64,000 nucleotides of DNA from contig NZ_ML133527.1 in assembly GCF_003985145.1 (NCBI RefSeq), positions 124,001-188,000 of the forward strand, in the 5' to 3' direction. This DNA comes from Rhizobium anhuiense. GTDB lineage: Bacteria > Pseudomonadota > Alphaproteobacteria > Rhizobiales > Rhizobiaceae. Made by a program: the position numbers and the translations under genes. Under the pieces are notes generated by a model, which saw nothing but the letters and a program-made list of their open reading frames with translations, made no database searches and was not told where the DNA came from. Of this stretch, positions 1 to 9,065 are shown one piece after another; the first letter of the stretch is position 1, and each line of letters starts with the position of its first letter.

Positions 1-183
1 TGGCATAAATGGATGAATGACCGGCTCATCAAACACGCCGAAACCGACGCTGGAATGCGGCTCGAAATCGTTCGCCTGGCGGCGGACGGAGCATGGCTTG
101 CCCATGTTTTGAGGCCTGACAACCAGGCGACTCCCGACGACACGGCGCTGTTGCAGGAATTGATCGAACTCACCAAAGGCTGA
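1..183 (+). CDS. TetR-family transcriptional regulator, C-terminal fragment (cut by window edge)
   Basis: The reading frame is open from the first base to a TGA at 181-183. It encodes about 60 residues, including the stretch LEIVRLAADGAWLAHVL. This resembles the ligand-binding C-terminal helices of TetR/AcrR regulators, where 'LRLAADGLWLA' is a common pattern. The DNA-binding helix-turn-helix would lie upstream of the window and cannot be seen. No T-rich terminator follows. A strong GC hairpin lies at 244-268, in the gap before the convergent FAD oxidase gene. The family call rests on one short motif and is moderate; the effector and target genes are unknown. Confidence 0.55.
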   Translation, partial: WHKWMNDRLIKHAETDAGMRLEIVRLAADGAWLAHVLRPDNQATPDDTALLQELIELTKG

Positions 184-243
184 CAAAGAACAGATTGTCA
201 CCGGCCGAGGACATCAGTCGTCGAGCATTCGGATCATTTTGCC

Positions 244-268
244 GCCGCGCGTAAAGCGAACGCGCGGC
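244..268. terminator. GC-rich stem-loop between convergent genes
   Basis: A perfect 9-bp inverted repeat (GCCGCGCGT at 244-252, ACGCGCGGC at 260-268) encloses a 7-base loop. It lies between the convergent TetR fragment and the FAD oxidase. There is no T-run on either side, so it may be a Rho-dependent end or an RNA-stabilising hairpin rather than a true intrinsic terminator. Confidence 0.45.
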
Positions 269-302
269 GCAGGCTCAATGCCTTGATGTCGCGCCATTCC
301 CG

Positions 303-1742
303 TCAGGCAGCCCGTACGGCCGCCGTGGGTTTGACGTTCTGGTTCATCCGGAACAGATTGTTCGGATCGTAACGCCGCTTGATTTCGGCAAGGCGGCTGT
401 AATTGGCACCGTAAGCGCTTTCGACCCGATCGGCCTCGTCCTCCGGCATGAAGTTGACATAGGCGGTGCCGACCGAATGCGGCTTGGTTGCCTCGAAGAG
501 TTCCCGCGCCCAACCGACGCAATTTCCGTCCATTCCCGTTTCCCGCCAGCGGGCATGCACATTCATGACGAAATGCGAGCTGCGCTGCGGAAATGCGGTG
601 GCCTCTGTGGGCACGCGGCCGGCAGCACCGCCGACATGGCCGATGAAGATCTCGCATTCCGGTCCGGGCAGCTTGCGCACGGCCTTGAGCAGCACGTCGA
701 TTGCCGCATCCGATAGGGCGGCGAAATCCTGGCTCTTCCAGTAATTGCGCGCACCGGGCGTCAGCAGCGGGTCGAATGCCTGCTGCCAGCCGGTGAACGG
801 CACCGGGCCGACGACGTCGGCAATCGGCTTTCCGATCGCGCGCAATCTCGCCGCAGCCTTCTCTCCCGCCGCAATGTCTCCGCAATAGCACATGGCGAGC
901 ACCACGATCTCCTTGCCGTGCCATTCGGTGGGAATGAACGGCAGCGGCGGCGCCTGGCGCATCACCACCCAGCAGGTCAGTTCGTCGGGTGCTTCTTCCA
1001 GTGCCTGCCGGTACTCCTTAAGCACCTTTTCCGCATCGGCGAAGGGATGCACGACGAGGCCGGCCAGCACCTCTGTGTTGAGCGGGTTGAGCTTGAACTC
1101 GAAGGAGGTGACGACGCCGAAATTGCCGCCGCCGCCGCGCAGCGCCCAGAACAGGTCAGGTTTCTCAGTCTCGCTCGCCTTGACCAGCTCACCGTCGGCC
1201 GTCACCACATCGACCGAAAGCAGATTGTCGAGCGTTAGCCCGAATTTGCGGGTCAGCCAGCCGAAGCCGCCGCCGAGCGTCAGGCCGGCGATGCCGGTGG
1301 TGGAATTGATCCCGGTCGGCAGTACCAGCCCGAAGGCCAGCGTTTCCTTGTCGACATCGGCAAGCGTCGCCCCCGGCTCGATCCTGGCGCGCTTGGTCTC
1401 AGGATCGACCCGCACCGACTTCATCGCCGACAGGTCGATGACGATACCACCCTCGCAGACGGCGTTGCCGGCAATGCCGTGCCCGCCGCCACGCACTGAA
1501 ACGAGCAGATTATTGTCGCGTGCAAACCGCACAGCCCGCACGACATCGGCTGCACCGGCGCAACGCGCGATAAGCCCGGGCCGGCGATCGATCATCGCAT
1601 TCCAGATCGCCCGCGCATCGTTGTAATCCATATCCTTGCTGGTCAGCAGACTGCCGCGAAATCCGGCGGCAAAGGCATCGATGGCTACGTCATTGACCAT
1701 CGTCTGACCCCTTTGCAGAGTCGTCAGGTTCAAATTGTCCAT
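303..1742 (-). CDS. FAD-binding oxidoreductase (FAD-linked oxidase with BBE domain)
   Basis: This 479-residue protein has a PCMH-type FAD-binding domain. SVRGGGHGIAGNAVCEGGIVIDLS is the region around the usual covalent FAD histidine (the H of GGGHG), followed by TGIAGLTLGGGFGWLTRKFGL and the LRGGGGNFGVVT motif. A berberine-bridge-enzyme C-terminus (YDPNNLFRMNQNV) closes it. Such enzymes oxidise alcohols, sugars or small heterocycles with O2; the substrate cannot be told. Start: the ATG at 1742 follows GGAGGAAATC, an excellent ribosome binding site. An upstream in-frame ATG at 1823 lacks one. It is transcribed away from the malic enzyme gene. Confidence 0.85.
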   Translation of the reverse strand: MDNLNLTTLQRGQTMVNDVAIDAFAAGFRGSLLTSKDMDYNDARAIWNAMIDRRPGLIARCAGAADVVRAVRFARDNNLLVSVRGGGHGIAGNAVCEGGIVIDLSAMKSVRVDPETKRARIEPGATLADVDKETLAFGLVLPTGINSTTGIAGLTLGGGFGWLTRKFGLTLDNLLSVDVVTADGELVKASETEKPDLFWALRGGGGNFGVVTSFEFKLNPLNTEVLAGLVVHPFADAEKVLKEYRQALEEAPDELTCWVVMRQAPPLPFIPTEWHGKEIVVLAMCYCGDIAAGEKAAARLRAIGKPIADVVGPVPFTGWQQAFDPLLTPGARNYWKSQDFAALSDAAIDVLLKAVRKLPGPECEIFIGHVGGAAGRVPTEATAFPQRSSHFVMNVHARWRETGMDGNCVGWARELFEATKPHSVGTAYVNFMPEDEADRVESAYGANYSRLAEIKRRYDPNNLFRMNQNVKPTAAVRAA

Positions 1743-1965
1743 GATTTCCTCCATGCGACCGGCGCCCCGCACCGTCGCGGCCGGCATCCTGCGCCTGTTG
1801 AGGTCGTCAAACAAGTTTTCCAAAAGGATTAGCTAACCAGGGCCGCCGCTTGGCCCCACGGCACGCTCATCACGAAAACTTTTCCCATCCCCCATTTCCA
1901 TACTGTCGCCCGTATCCGATTGATGTATGGAGGGAACTCCCAAAAAGACGTGCACGGAGGCGGCA

Positions 1966-4278
1966 ATGGATCACCCGGATAAATCCAAGACGGAAAAGAA
2001 CCTGACGAGCGGCGATCTCGACGAACAGGCGCTTTTCTTCCACCGCTATCCCCGTCCGGGCAAGTTGGAGATCCAGGCGACCAAGCCACTCGGCAACCAG
2101 CGCGACCTGGCGCTCGCCTATTCGCCGGGTGTTGCCGCGCCCTGCCTCGCCATCCGCGACAATCCCGAAATGGCGGCCGAATACACCTCGCGCGCCAATC
2201 TCGTCGCCGTCATCTCCAACGGCACCGCCGTGCTCGGCCTCGGCAATATCGGCCCGCTCGCCTCCAAGCCGGTTATGGAGGGCAAGGCCGTACTCTTCAA
2301 GAAATTCGCCGGCATCGACGTCTTCGATATCGAGATCGATGCCGCAAGCGTCGAGCAGATGGTCTCGACCGTCTCCTCGCTGGAACCGACCTTCGGCGGC
2401 ATCAACCTCGAAGATATCAAGGCGCCGGAATGTTTCGAGGTCGAGCGGCGCCTGCGCGAGAAGATGAAGATCCCCGTCTTCCACGACGATCAGCACGGCA
2501 CGGCGATCATCGTCGCCGCCGCGATTCTGAACGGGCTGGAACTCGCCGGCAAGAACATCGCCGACATCAAAATCGTCGCCTCCGGCGCGGGTGCTGCCGC
2601 CCTTGCCTGCCTCAACCTGCTTGTCATTCTCGGGGCGAAGCGCGAAAACATCTGGGTCCACGATCTCGAAGGCCTCGTCTACGAGGGCCGCACCGAGCTG
2701 ATGGACGAATGGAAATCCGTCTATGCCCAGAAGAGCGACACGCGCACGCTGGCCGAAAATATCGGCGGCGCCGACGTCTTCCTCGGCCTGTCCGCCGCCG
2801 GCGTCCTGAAGCCGGAGCTGCTGGCGCAGATGGCCGACAAGCCGCTGATCATGGCGCTCGCCAACCCGACGCCGGAGATCATGCCGGATCTCGCCCGCGC
2901 CGCCCGCCCCGATGCGATGATCTGCACCGGCCGCTCGGATTTCGCCAACCAGGTCAACAACGTCCTCTGCTTCCCCTATATCTTCCGCGGCGCGCTCGAT
3001 TGCGGCGCCGAGACGATCAATGAGGAAATGAAGATGGCGGCGGTGCGCGCCATCGCCGCGCTTGCCCGGGAAGAGCCGTCCGACGTCGCCGCCCGTGCTT
3101 ATTCCGGTGAGACCCCGGTCTTCGGTCCGGATTACCTCATCCCCTCGCCCTTCGATCCGCGCCTCATCCTGCGCATCGCGCCGGCGGTCGCCAAGGCAGC
3201 AGAACAGAGCGGCGTGGCGCGTCGCCCGATCCAGGATTTCGACGCCTATCTCGACCAGCTGAACCGCTTCGTCTTCCGCTCCGGCTTCGTCATGAAGCCG
3301 ATCTTCACCGCCGCCAAGGCTGCAGAGCGCAAGCGCGTCATCTTCTCCGAAGGCGAGGACGAACGCGTGCTGCGCGCCGCCCAGGTGCTGCTCGAGGAAG
3401 GCCTCGCCGAACCGATCCTGATCGGCCGCCCGCAGGTCATCGAGACGCGCCTCAAACGCTATGGCCTGCGCATCCGCCCGCTGCAGGATTTCGAGGTGAT
3501 CAATCCGGAAGACGATCCGCGCTTCCGTGAATATGTCGATCTCTATTTCTCGCTCGTCGGCCGTCGCGGCGTCATTCCCGAAGCCGCCCGCACCATCGTG
3601 CGCACCAACACCACCGTCATCGGCGCGCTGGCGCTGCGGCGCGGTGAAGCCGATGCGCTGATCTGCGGCCTCGAAGGCCGTTACGAGAAGCATCTGCGCG
3701 ACGTCCGCCTGATCATCGGCAAGCGCAAGGATGTCCGTGATTTCTCCGCACTCAGCCTGATGATCTCGCAGCGCGGCGCCACCTTCTTCACCGACACCTA
3801 CGTCACCTTCAATCCGACCGCCGAGGAGGTTGCCGAGGCGACGGTGCTGGCGGCCGAGGAAATCCGCCGTTTCGGCATCACCCCGCGCGCCGCCCTCGTC
3901 TCGCACTCCAACTTCGGCTCGCGCGAATCCGAAAGCGCCACGAAAATGCGCAGCGCTCTGCAGCTCGTGCGCGACGCCGCTCCCGATCTCGAAGTCGACG
4001 GCGAGATGCACGGCGAAAGCGCCATCACCGAAGCGCTGCGCAAGCGCGTCATGCCGGACACGACCTTGCACGACGAAGCGAACCTCCTGGTCTTCCCGAA
4101 CCTCGATGCCGCCAACATCACGCTTGGTGTCGTCAAGTCGATGACCGACGGCCTGCATGTCGGACCGATCCTGCTCGGCACGGCCCTGCCCGCCCACATC
4201 CTTGCCCCTTCGGTCACCTCCCGCGGCGTCGTCAACATGGCGGCACTCGCCGTCGTCGAAGCATCGCAGCCGGCCTAA
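1966..4278 (+). CDS. maeB: NADP/NAD-dependent malic enzyme with C-terminal phosphotransacetylase-like domain
   Basis: It oxidatively decarboxylates L-malate to pyruvate and CO2. The 770-residue protein has the long bacterial MaeB architecture. An N-terminal malic enzyme domain (LALAYSPGVAAPCLAI, VFHDDQHGTAIIVAAAILNGL) and an NAD(P)-binding domain (VASGAGAAALACLNLLV) cover about residues 1-430. A phosphotransacetylase-like domain follows (EGEDERVLRAAQVLLEEGLAEPILIGRP to the end). In rhizobia two paralogues of this shape exist, Dme (NAD) and Tme (NADP), and bacteroids need one for malate use. Which paralogue this is cannot be decided by eye. The ATG at 1966 follows CGGAGGCGGCA; an upstream ATG at 1927 is a weaker start. 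A hairpin at 4350-4374 probably ends the transcript. Confidence 0.93.
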   Translation: MDHPDKSKTEKNLTSGDLDEQALFFHRYPRPGKLEIQATKPLGNQRDLALAYSPGVAAPCLAIRDNPEMAAEYTSRANLVAVISNGTAVLGLGNIGPLASKPVMEGKAVLFKKFAGIDVFDIEIDAASVEQMVSTVSSLEPTFGGINLEDIKAPECFEVERRLREKMKIPVFHDDQHGTAIIVAAAILNGLELAGKNIADIKIVASGAGAAALACLNLLVILGAKRENIWVHDLEGLVYEGRTELMDEWKSVYAQKSDTRTLAENIGGADVFLGLSAAGVLKPELLAQMADKPLIMALANPTPEIMPDLARAARPDAMICTGRSDFANQVNNVLCFPYIFRGALDCGAETINEEMKMAAVRAIAALAREEPSDVAARAYSGETPVFGPDYLIPSPFDPRLILRIAPAVAKAAEQSGVARRPIQDFDAYLDQLNRFVFRSGFVMKPIFTAAKAAERKRVIFSEGEDERVLRAAQVLLEEGLAEPILIGRPQVIETRLKRYGLRIRPLQDFEVINPEDDPRFREYVDLYFSLVGRRGVIPEAARTIVRTNTTVIGALALRRGEADALICGLEGRYEKHLRDVRLIIGKRKDVRDFSALSLMISQRGATFFTDTYVTFNPTAEEVAEATVLAAEEIRRFGITPRAALVSHSNFGSRESESATKMRSALQLVRDAAPDLEVDGEMHGESAITEALRKRVMPDTTLHDEANLLVFPNLDAANITLGVVKSMTDGLHVGPILLGTALPAHILAPSVTSRGVVNMAALAVVEASQPA

Positions 4279-4344
4279 GCCGGCTCCTCATTTCGTCATG
4301 CTCAGGCTGGTCTTGGGCATCTGCAACCGGTTGATATAAAACAG

Positions 4345-4881
4345 CTATCGGGCGCCTTGTAACGAAAGGCGCCCTTTATCCGCAAGCGCATCCGCGCGTT
4401 CGTTGCCGGCGATGCCGAAATGGCCTTTGCACCAGGCAATTGCCACCAGACCGTTTTGGGACAGCTGAAGGTCAACCGCTTTCCAGAGTTCCGCATTGGC
4501 GATCGTTCGGCTTCGGCCATTGCCATTCGGGCTGCTTTTCTTCCAGCCATTATTCTTCCAGATATGCCGCCGGCTGTTGCAGCCTTTGACGACGTAGACG
4601 GAATCCGACCAGATGGTCGCAGGTTCGCCTGTTGTTTGGTTATTGATCCATATTGCCGCCTCGAGGACGGCGGCCAATTCCATCGAATTATTGGCGGAAT
4701 CTTCGACGCCGCCGAAGCCCGAGGCGATCTCCACGGCATCGCGATAGGCGACAAAAGCCCAGCCACCATGCCCGGAACCGGGTTCGTAGCAACCGTCGAC
4801 GAAGAGGTGGAGGCGATGTTGGCCTTCCGATATTCCGACTGTTGTTGCAGGGAAGTGAAGCTTGTTGGAAATGCTCGTCAT
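4345..4881 (-). CDS. Ribonuclease H-like protein (RNase HI fold)
   Basis: The 178-residue protein has the RNase HI fold that cleaves RNA in RNA-DNA hybrids. The four acidic catalytic positions are recognisable: D in LHLFVDG, E in NNSMELAA, D in TIWSDSVYVVKG and D in GNERADALADKG, with H in WCKGHFGIAGNERAD. The start at 4881 follows GCGGAGAAA, a good ribosome binding site; an upstream ATG at 4977 would add 32 unlike residues. It is convergent with the malic enzyme gene. Rhizobia usually carry a second, canonical rnhA elsewhere, so this is probably a paralogue and no symbol is given. Confidence 0.85.
   Translation of the reverse strand: MTSISNKLHFPATTVGISEGQHRLHLFVDGCYEPGSGHGGWAFVAYRDAVEIASGFGGVEDSANNSMELAAVLEAAIWINNQTTGEPATIWSDSVYVVKGCNSRRHIWKNNGWKKSSPNGNGRSRTIANAELWKAVDLQLSQNGLVAIAWCKGHFGIAGNERADALADKGRLSLQGAR
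4350..4374 (+). terminator. Intrinsic terminator of the malic enzyme gene, inside the end of the RNase H gene
   Basis: A perfect 9-bp inverted repeat (GGGCGCCTT, loop gtaacga, AAGGCGCCC) is followed by TTTAT on the plus strand. The stem lies within the last ten codons of the convergent RNase H gene, so the sequence is both coding and terminator. Confidence 0.7.
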
Positions 4882-5160
4882 TTTCTCCGCTATTTGCCTT
4901 CGCTGCGCCAGCGCAATTTTGCGACTGCCTGCTCGCCCCGAAGCGGACATTCGAACTGTACCTCTGCGTTGTGTCAACCATTGACGATGGTGGCGGCAAC
5001 AGTGCCCGCTCCGACCGAGAACTGTAGGGCAATGTGGATCATGGACAATGAATCTGCCCCGACCTCCCCTTACGGAAGATTACCCGCGTCTGCTGGATAA
5101 GATCGCGAAAATGCGCTAGGATTTTCTCCAAGCTCATTAAGAGAAACGCCTTAAGAGACA

Positions 5161-6312
5161 ATGCGCGGCGATCGAGGCCGCAATCGACCGATCGACTTTT
5201 TGCTCACCCCGGACGACGCCGTGAAACGCCGAAACCTGTCTCTTGCCCTCCTCCTTGCCTTCGCAGCGCCCGCCGCCGCGCAGACGAGCGCGGTCTGCGA
5301 GGACCTGCGCGGCCGTCTCGCCGATCTGCCGCGATCGATCGGCAATAGCAACGGCCGGGAGGCGCGCCAATATGCCAGCGCCATGGCCGAGCAGAACCTC
5401 GAGCTGCGCAAGGTTCGCAACGAGCTGCGCAACAATGGCTGCACCTCGGGCAGCATGGTCGTGATCGGCGGCGAGAATGCCGATTATTGCGGTGAACTCT
5501 CGCAGTCCGAAGCCCGCATGATCGACAATATCCAATATCTCCAGGACCGCCGTAACGAGCTGGCCGGCCAGAGCGGCGATGATGGGACGCGCCGTGAACT
5601 GATCGCCGCGCTCGATCTCAATGGCTGCAACAGCGAAAACTTCTATGCCCCGAGCGATCGCAGCGCCGCCGACCCCGCCCCGAGCATCGAGGAGCAGGCG
5701 ATGCGCACCGATACCTTCATTCCGCTCGGCGGCGGTGAAGAGGTCGATCCGCGCTACGGCCTGCCGCGGGCCGAAATGCTCTCGCCGGTCAGCACCATGT
5801 GCGTGCGCACCTGCGACGGCGGCTTCTTCCCGATCAGCTCGAACGCCACTTCGGTCGATTTCGGCCGCGACGCCCAGACGTGCGCCAAGATGTGCCCGGG
5901 TATCGAGACAGAGCTGTTCTATCGTGACGTGACGAGCACCGAAGCCTCGAACATGATCTCGGTCGCAACGGGCACGCCCTACAGCGCCATGAAAAACGCC
6001 TTTGCCTACAAGAACCGCACGCCGGGGGAAAAGTCCTCCTGCGCCTGCAATCTCACCGCCTACTACGATGAGATGCGCGGCAAGCAGCCGTCAAGCGAAC
6101 CGCCGCAACAAGGTTCGATCACCACCATCCGCACCAATCCCACGGCGAAGGATGCTGCCGCAGCCCCACCGCAACCATCCGTCCCGGAGCGCCCCTACGA
6201 TCCCGTGCAGAACAAGGTCCGCCAGGTCGGCCCGCAATTTCTTGCCGGTGATCAAGGCTCGATCGACCTCGCCAATCCGGCAACGCCGGGGCCGCAGCCT
6301 CAACAGCAGTGA
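5161..6312 (+). CDS. Secreted DUF2865 domain protein
   Basis: A predicted exported protein of unknown function. If translation starts at the GTG at 5221, the N-terminus is a clean signal peptide (KRRNLSLALLLAFAAPAAAQ, cleavage after AQA/AAQ). The ATG at 5161 would put 20 extra residues in front; neither start has a strong ribosome binding site. The mature part contains cysteine-rich blocks (MCVRTCDGGFFPIS, CAKMCPGIETELFY, PGEKSSCACNLT) typical of the DUF2865 family of Rhizobiales. The C-terminal 90 residues are low-complexity and rich in Pro, Gln and Ala. It is convergent with bluB, only 3 bases away, and no clear terminator is seen between them. Confidence 0.75.
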   Translation: MRGDRGRNRPIDFLLTPDDAVKRRNLSLALLLAFAAPAAAQTSAVCEDLRGRLADLPRSIGNSNGREARQYASAMAEQNLELRKVRNELRNNGCTSGSMVVIGGENADYCGELSQSEARMIDNIQYLQDRRNELAGQSGDDGTRRELIAALDLNGCNSENFYAPSDRSAADPAPSIEEQAMRTDTFIPLGGGEEVDPRYGLPRAEMLSPVSTMCVRTCDGGFFPISSNATSVDFGRDAQTCAKMCPGIETELFYRDVTSTEASNMISVATGTPYSAMKNAFAYKNRTPGEKSSCACNLTAYYDEMRGKQPSSEPPQQGSITTIRTNPTAKDAAAAPPQPSVPERPYDPVQNKVRQVGPQFLAGDQGSIDLANPATPGPQPQQQ

Positions 6313-6315
6313 TTG

Positions 6316-7005
6316 CTACGGGTCGTTGCGTCCCCACCCGTCATGGAAGACGAGCTCTTGGAGCGGCAGGCGCTGCCGCCAGCCTTTGACGGAGAGTTCC
6401 GGCTCGTCATAAAGCCGATCGACGAAACCGGCACAGAGCCAGGCGACCACCTCGATATGCTCGGGTATGCCGAGAATGCTTTTCAGATCGCCTTCGCGAA
6501 AAATGCTGACCCAGCCGATGCCGACCCCTTCCGCCCGCGCCGCAAGCCAGAGATTCTGGATGGCGCAGACTGTGGAATAGCTATCCATCCTGGGATTGTG
6601 GGTGCGCCCCAGCACCACGCTGCCGCTGCGGGTGGGGTCGCAGGTCACGCATATGCCGAGCGGTGCCTCGGTGATGCCTTCGAGCTTGAGGGAGCGGTAT
6701 GCCTGCCGCCGCTCGCCGGTAAACATCAGCGCCGCCTCCTCATTGGCCTTCACAAAGGCGTCCTGGACGCGCGCCCGGACCGCGGCACTTTTCACCAGAA
6801 TGAAATTCCACGGCTGCATGAAGCCGACGGAGGGCGCATGATGGGCGGCCGTCAGCAGCCGCTCCACGACATCGTCAGGCAAGGGATCGGGCAGGAACTG
6901 GCTGCGAACGTCGCGCCGCGTCTTGATCGCGTGATAGACGGCCTCGCGCTCGGCCAAGGAAAAACCGGACGCCGCCGAAAGGGCATCCTCATCAAAGGGT
7001 CGCAT
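6316..7005 (-). CDS. bluB: 5,6-dimethylbenzimidazole synthase BluB
   Basis: BluB breaks down reduced FMN with O2 to make 5,6-dimethylbenzimidazole, the lower ligand of vitamin B12. The 229-residue protein shows the nitroreductase-like fold with BluB features: FSLAEREAVYHAIKTRRDVRSQFLPDPLPDDVVERLLTAAHHAPSVGFMQPWNFI, and GVGIGWVSIFREGDLKSILGIPEHIEVVAWLCAGFV. The start at 7005 follows GGGGATTTGACG; longer forms up to 7140 would run into the riboswitch. A cobalamin riboswitch lies directly upstream on the same strand, so expression should fall when B12 is plentiful. Confidence 0.93.
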   Translation of the reverse strand: MRPFDEDALSAASGFSLAEREAVYHAIKTRRDVRSQFLPDPLPDDVVERLLTAAHHAPSVGFMQPWNFILVKSAAVRARVQDAFVKANEEAALMFTGERRQAYRSLKLEGITEAPLGICVTCDPTRSGSVVLGRTHNPRMDSYSTVCAIQNLWLAARAEGVGIGWVSIFREGDLKSILGIPEHIEVVAWLCAGFVDRLYDEPELSVKGWRQRLPLQELVFHDGWGRNDP

Positions 7006-7063
7006 CGTCAAATCCCCAACAACGCAACCGCCCGCCGTCCGCGCGGATCGGTCAATCTTGCCA

Positions 7064-7235
7064 GGCCGGTCTTCTGACTCGGCGTCATCCGTCTGCCGCA
7101 GCCTTCCCGGCGAGAAGCCAGTGGCGAGATGAAGCGGCAAGCGTCGGCCTTACAGCGTTGGGCACGTTCCGGCCTTGCACCGGATTCCCGATTCTCCCGC
7201 GTTGATGGCGGGCACCTGACGGCGCATCTATTTCA
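7064..7235 (-). promoter_or_regulatory. Cobalamin (B12) riboswitch controlling bluB
   Basis: Read on the minus strand, the region shows the conserved blocks of an AdoCbl riboswitch in order. These are a CAGGTGCCCGCC block, GGGAGAATCGGGAATCCGGT, a GCAAGGCCGGAACGTGCCC block, CTGTAA, the B12-box GCCACTGG, CGGGAAGGC and the closing CCGAGTCAGAAGACCGGCC. It ends about 60 bases before the bluB start codon. The boundaries are approximate; the identity is clear from the block order. Confidence 0.9.
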
Positions 7236-7406
7236 GGAAAGCGCGGCGACGGCAAGCCGGCCCGAGGTCGCAGTCGGGAACCACGTTGAGCCACGCACCC
7301 TCCCGCGTCGGTTTGAAGCGGCTCGACAAGCTCCTTCATCCATAGTTTCTATGGCCTTATCACCACCGAAGGCGTATGGACGATACAGTCCCTCGCAGCA
7401 TCCCGG

Positions 7407-8834
7407 TTGCCCGTGCCCCGCCTCACGCCCATGATCCTTGCGGTCGCCCTGTTCATGGAACAGATGGATTCGACCGTGATCGCCACCAGCCTGCCGGCGA
7501 TCGCAGCCGATATCGGCACCTCGCCGATCGCGCTGAAGCTCGCCGTCACCAGCTATCTCGTGGCACTGGCGATCTTCATCCCGATCAGCGGCTGGATGTC
7601 CGATCGGTTCGGTGCGCGCAACATCTTCCGCATGGCGATCTTCGTCTTCATGATCGGCTCGGTCGCCTGCGCTTTCTCCAACTCGATCACGGCCTTCGTC
7701 ATCTCACGGCTGGTCCAAGGCGCCGGCGGCTCGATGATGACGCCGGTCAGCCGCCTGCTTTTGGTCCGGGGAACGCCACGCCACGAACTCGTCGACGCCA
7801 TGGCCTGGCTCACCATTCCCGCCTTGATCGGCCCGATCTTGGGGCCGCCGATCGGCGGTTTCCTCACCACCTATCTCACCTGGCACTGGATCTTCTGGAT
7901 CAACGTCCCGATCGGCGTGCTCGGCATCATCCTCGTCACCCGTTTCCTGCCGGCGGTCGAGCCGCGCAGCCCGCGGCCGATGGATTTCCCGGGCTTCTTC
8001 CTCTGCGGCCTCGGTTTCTCCGGCTTCGTCTTCGGCGTCTCGGTGATCAGCCTGCCGGCCGTGCCCGTCATCTACGGTTATGTCACGGTTGCGATCGGCA
8101 TCCTTTCCGGTCTCCTCTACCTCCTGCATGCTCGCCGCGCGCCCTATCCGCTTCTCGATCCGAAGATGTTCCGCTACCCGATGTTCCGGGCGGCGATCCT
8201 CGGCGCCTCGAATTTCCGCATGGGGCTCGGCGCGCTGCCCTTCCTGATGCCGCTGATGCTGCAGCTCGGCTTCGGCCTGACGCCGTTGCAGTCGGGCTCG
8301 GTCACCTTCGTCAGCGCACTCGGCTCCATGGGCTCGAAATTCGCCGCCTCGCGCACCTTCAATGCCTTCGGCTTCCGCACCGTCATATCAATCACCACCT
8401 TGCTGGCGGCGATCTTCCTCGGCATCAACGGCCTGTTCACCGCCGAAACCCCGCTGTTCCTGATCATGGCCTGCCTGCTGATCGGCGGCCTGTTCCGCTC
8501 CATGGCTTTCTCGGGCGTCAACGCCATGGCCTTCGGCGATGTCGACGCCGCCGACAGCAGCCAGGCAACCGCGATCAATGCCGTTGCCCAGCGTATCTCC
8601 ATGGCAATGGGTGTGGCGATCGCCGGCGGCATCCTCGAAATTTCGAGCAGCTTCCATAGCGGCCGGCTGCTGGTCTCGGATTTCCACGTCGCCTTCTTCA
8701 GCGTCTCGGCGATTTCGGCGCTCGCCTGCATCACCTTCCTGCGCCTGCCGCGCGATGCCGGCGCGGAACTGACGACGCGCCGCCGCAAACACCGGCAGAC
8801 GGAGCCTGAAGAGGCGATCGCGGAAAACAGCTGA
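7407..8834 (+). CDS. MFS transporter, DHA2 (EmrB/QacA-type) drug:proton antiporter
   Basis: An inner-membrane exporter of about 475 residues with up to 14 hydrophobic segments. The DHA2 signatures are LFMEQMDSTVIATSLPAIA in helix 1 (motif D1), SGWMSDRFGARNIFRM (motif A) and SRLVQGAGGSMMTPVSR (motif B/C region). Substrates are probably hydrophobic compounds but cannot be named. The start is uncertain: TTG 7407, GTG 7413 and ATG 7431 are all in frame and none has a good ribosome binding site. TTG 7407 gives an N-terminus of the usual length. The gene is divergent from bluB, so its promoter must lie in or beside the riboswitch DNA. Confidence 0.88.
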   Translation: MPVPRLTPMILAVALFMEQMDSTVIATSLPAIAADIGTSPIALKLAVTSYLVALAIFIPISGWMSDRFGARNIFRMAIFVFMIGSVACAFSNSITAFVISRLVQGAGGSMMTPVSRLLLVRGTPRHELVDAMAWLTIPALIGPILGPPIGGFLTTYLTWHWIFWINVPIGVLGIILVTRFLPAVEPRSPRPMDFPGFFLCGLGFSGFVFGVSVISLPAVPVIYGYVTVAIGILSGLLYLLHARRAPYPLLDPKMFRYPMFRAAILGASNFRMGLGALPFLMPLMLQLGFGLTPLQSGSVTFVSALGSMGSKFAASRTFNAFGFRTVISITTLLAAIFLGINGLFTAETPLFLIMACLLIGGLFRSMAFSGVNAMAFGDVDAADSSQATAINAVAQRISMAMGVAIAGGILEISSSFHSGRLLVSDFHVAFFSVSAISALACITFLRLPRDAGAELTTRRRKHRQTEPEEAIAENS

Positions 8835-8869
8835 TCGCGGCAGATCACCAGCGGGCGTGATAGCGAAAT

Positions 8870-8881
8870 CACACGCGTGTG
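8870..8881. repeat. 12-bp perfect palindrome upstream of the chemoreceptor
   Basis: CACACGCGTGTG is self-complementary. It lies in the 231-base gap between the MFS and chemoreceptor genes, which shows no other clear signal. It could be an operator; there is no supporting copy. Confidence 0.35.
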
Positions 8882-9065
8882 CTCCGGCATCCCTTTCTAC
8901 TTTATGATTTATTCACACATCAAATACACACTGCGTTTGCGCGTTTTGGGTCGCTATCAGGACATGGGCATGAGCGCTCGTGATGTGACCGTCAGCGTGG
9001 ATGCCCGTATTGATACGCCGGTCGGGAACATGTCCGACTGAGCCGCAATTCTAGGCCCCCGCGGA

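Noticed and set aside
1870..4197. A 775-codon open frame on the minus strand opposite the malic enzyme gene
   Set aside because: It is the antisense shadow of a high-GC gene; its translation is rich in Asp, Gly, Arg and His with no recognisable domain, while the plus frame is a complete malic enzyme.
8835..9065. Possible small RNA between the MFS and chemoreceptor genes
   Set aside because: A 12-bp palindrome is present, but there is no promoter plus terminator pair and no similarity to a known RNA that I can recognise.
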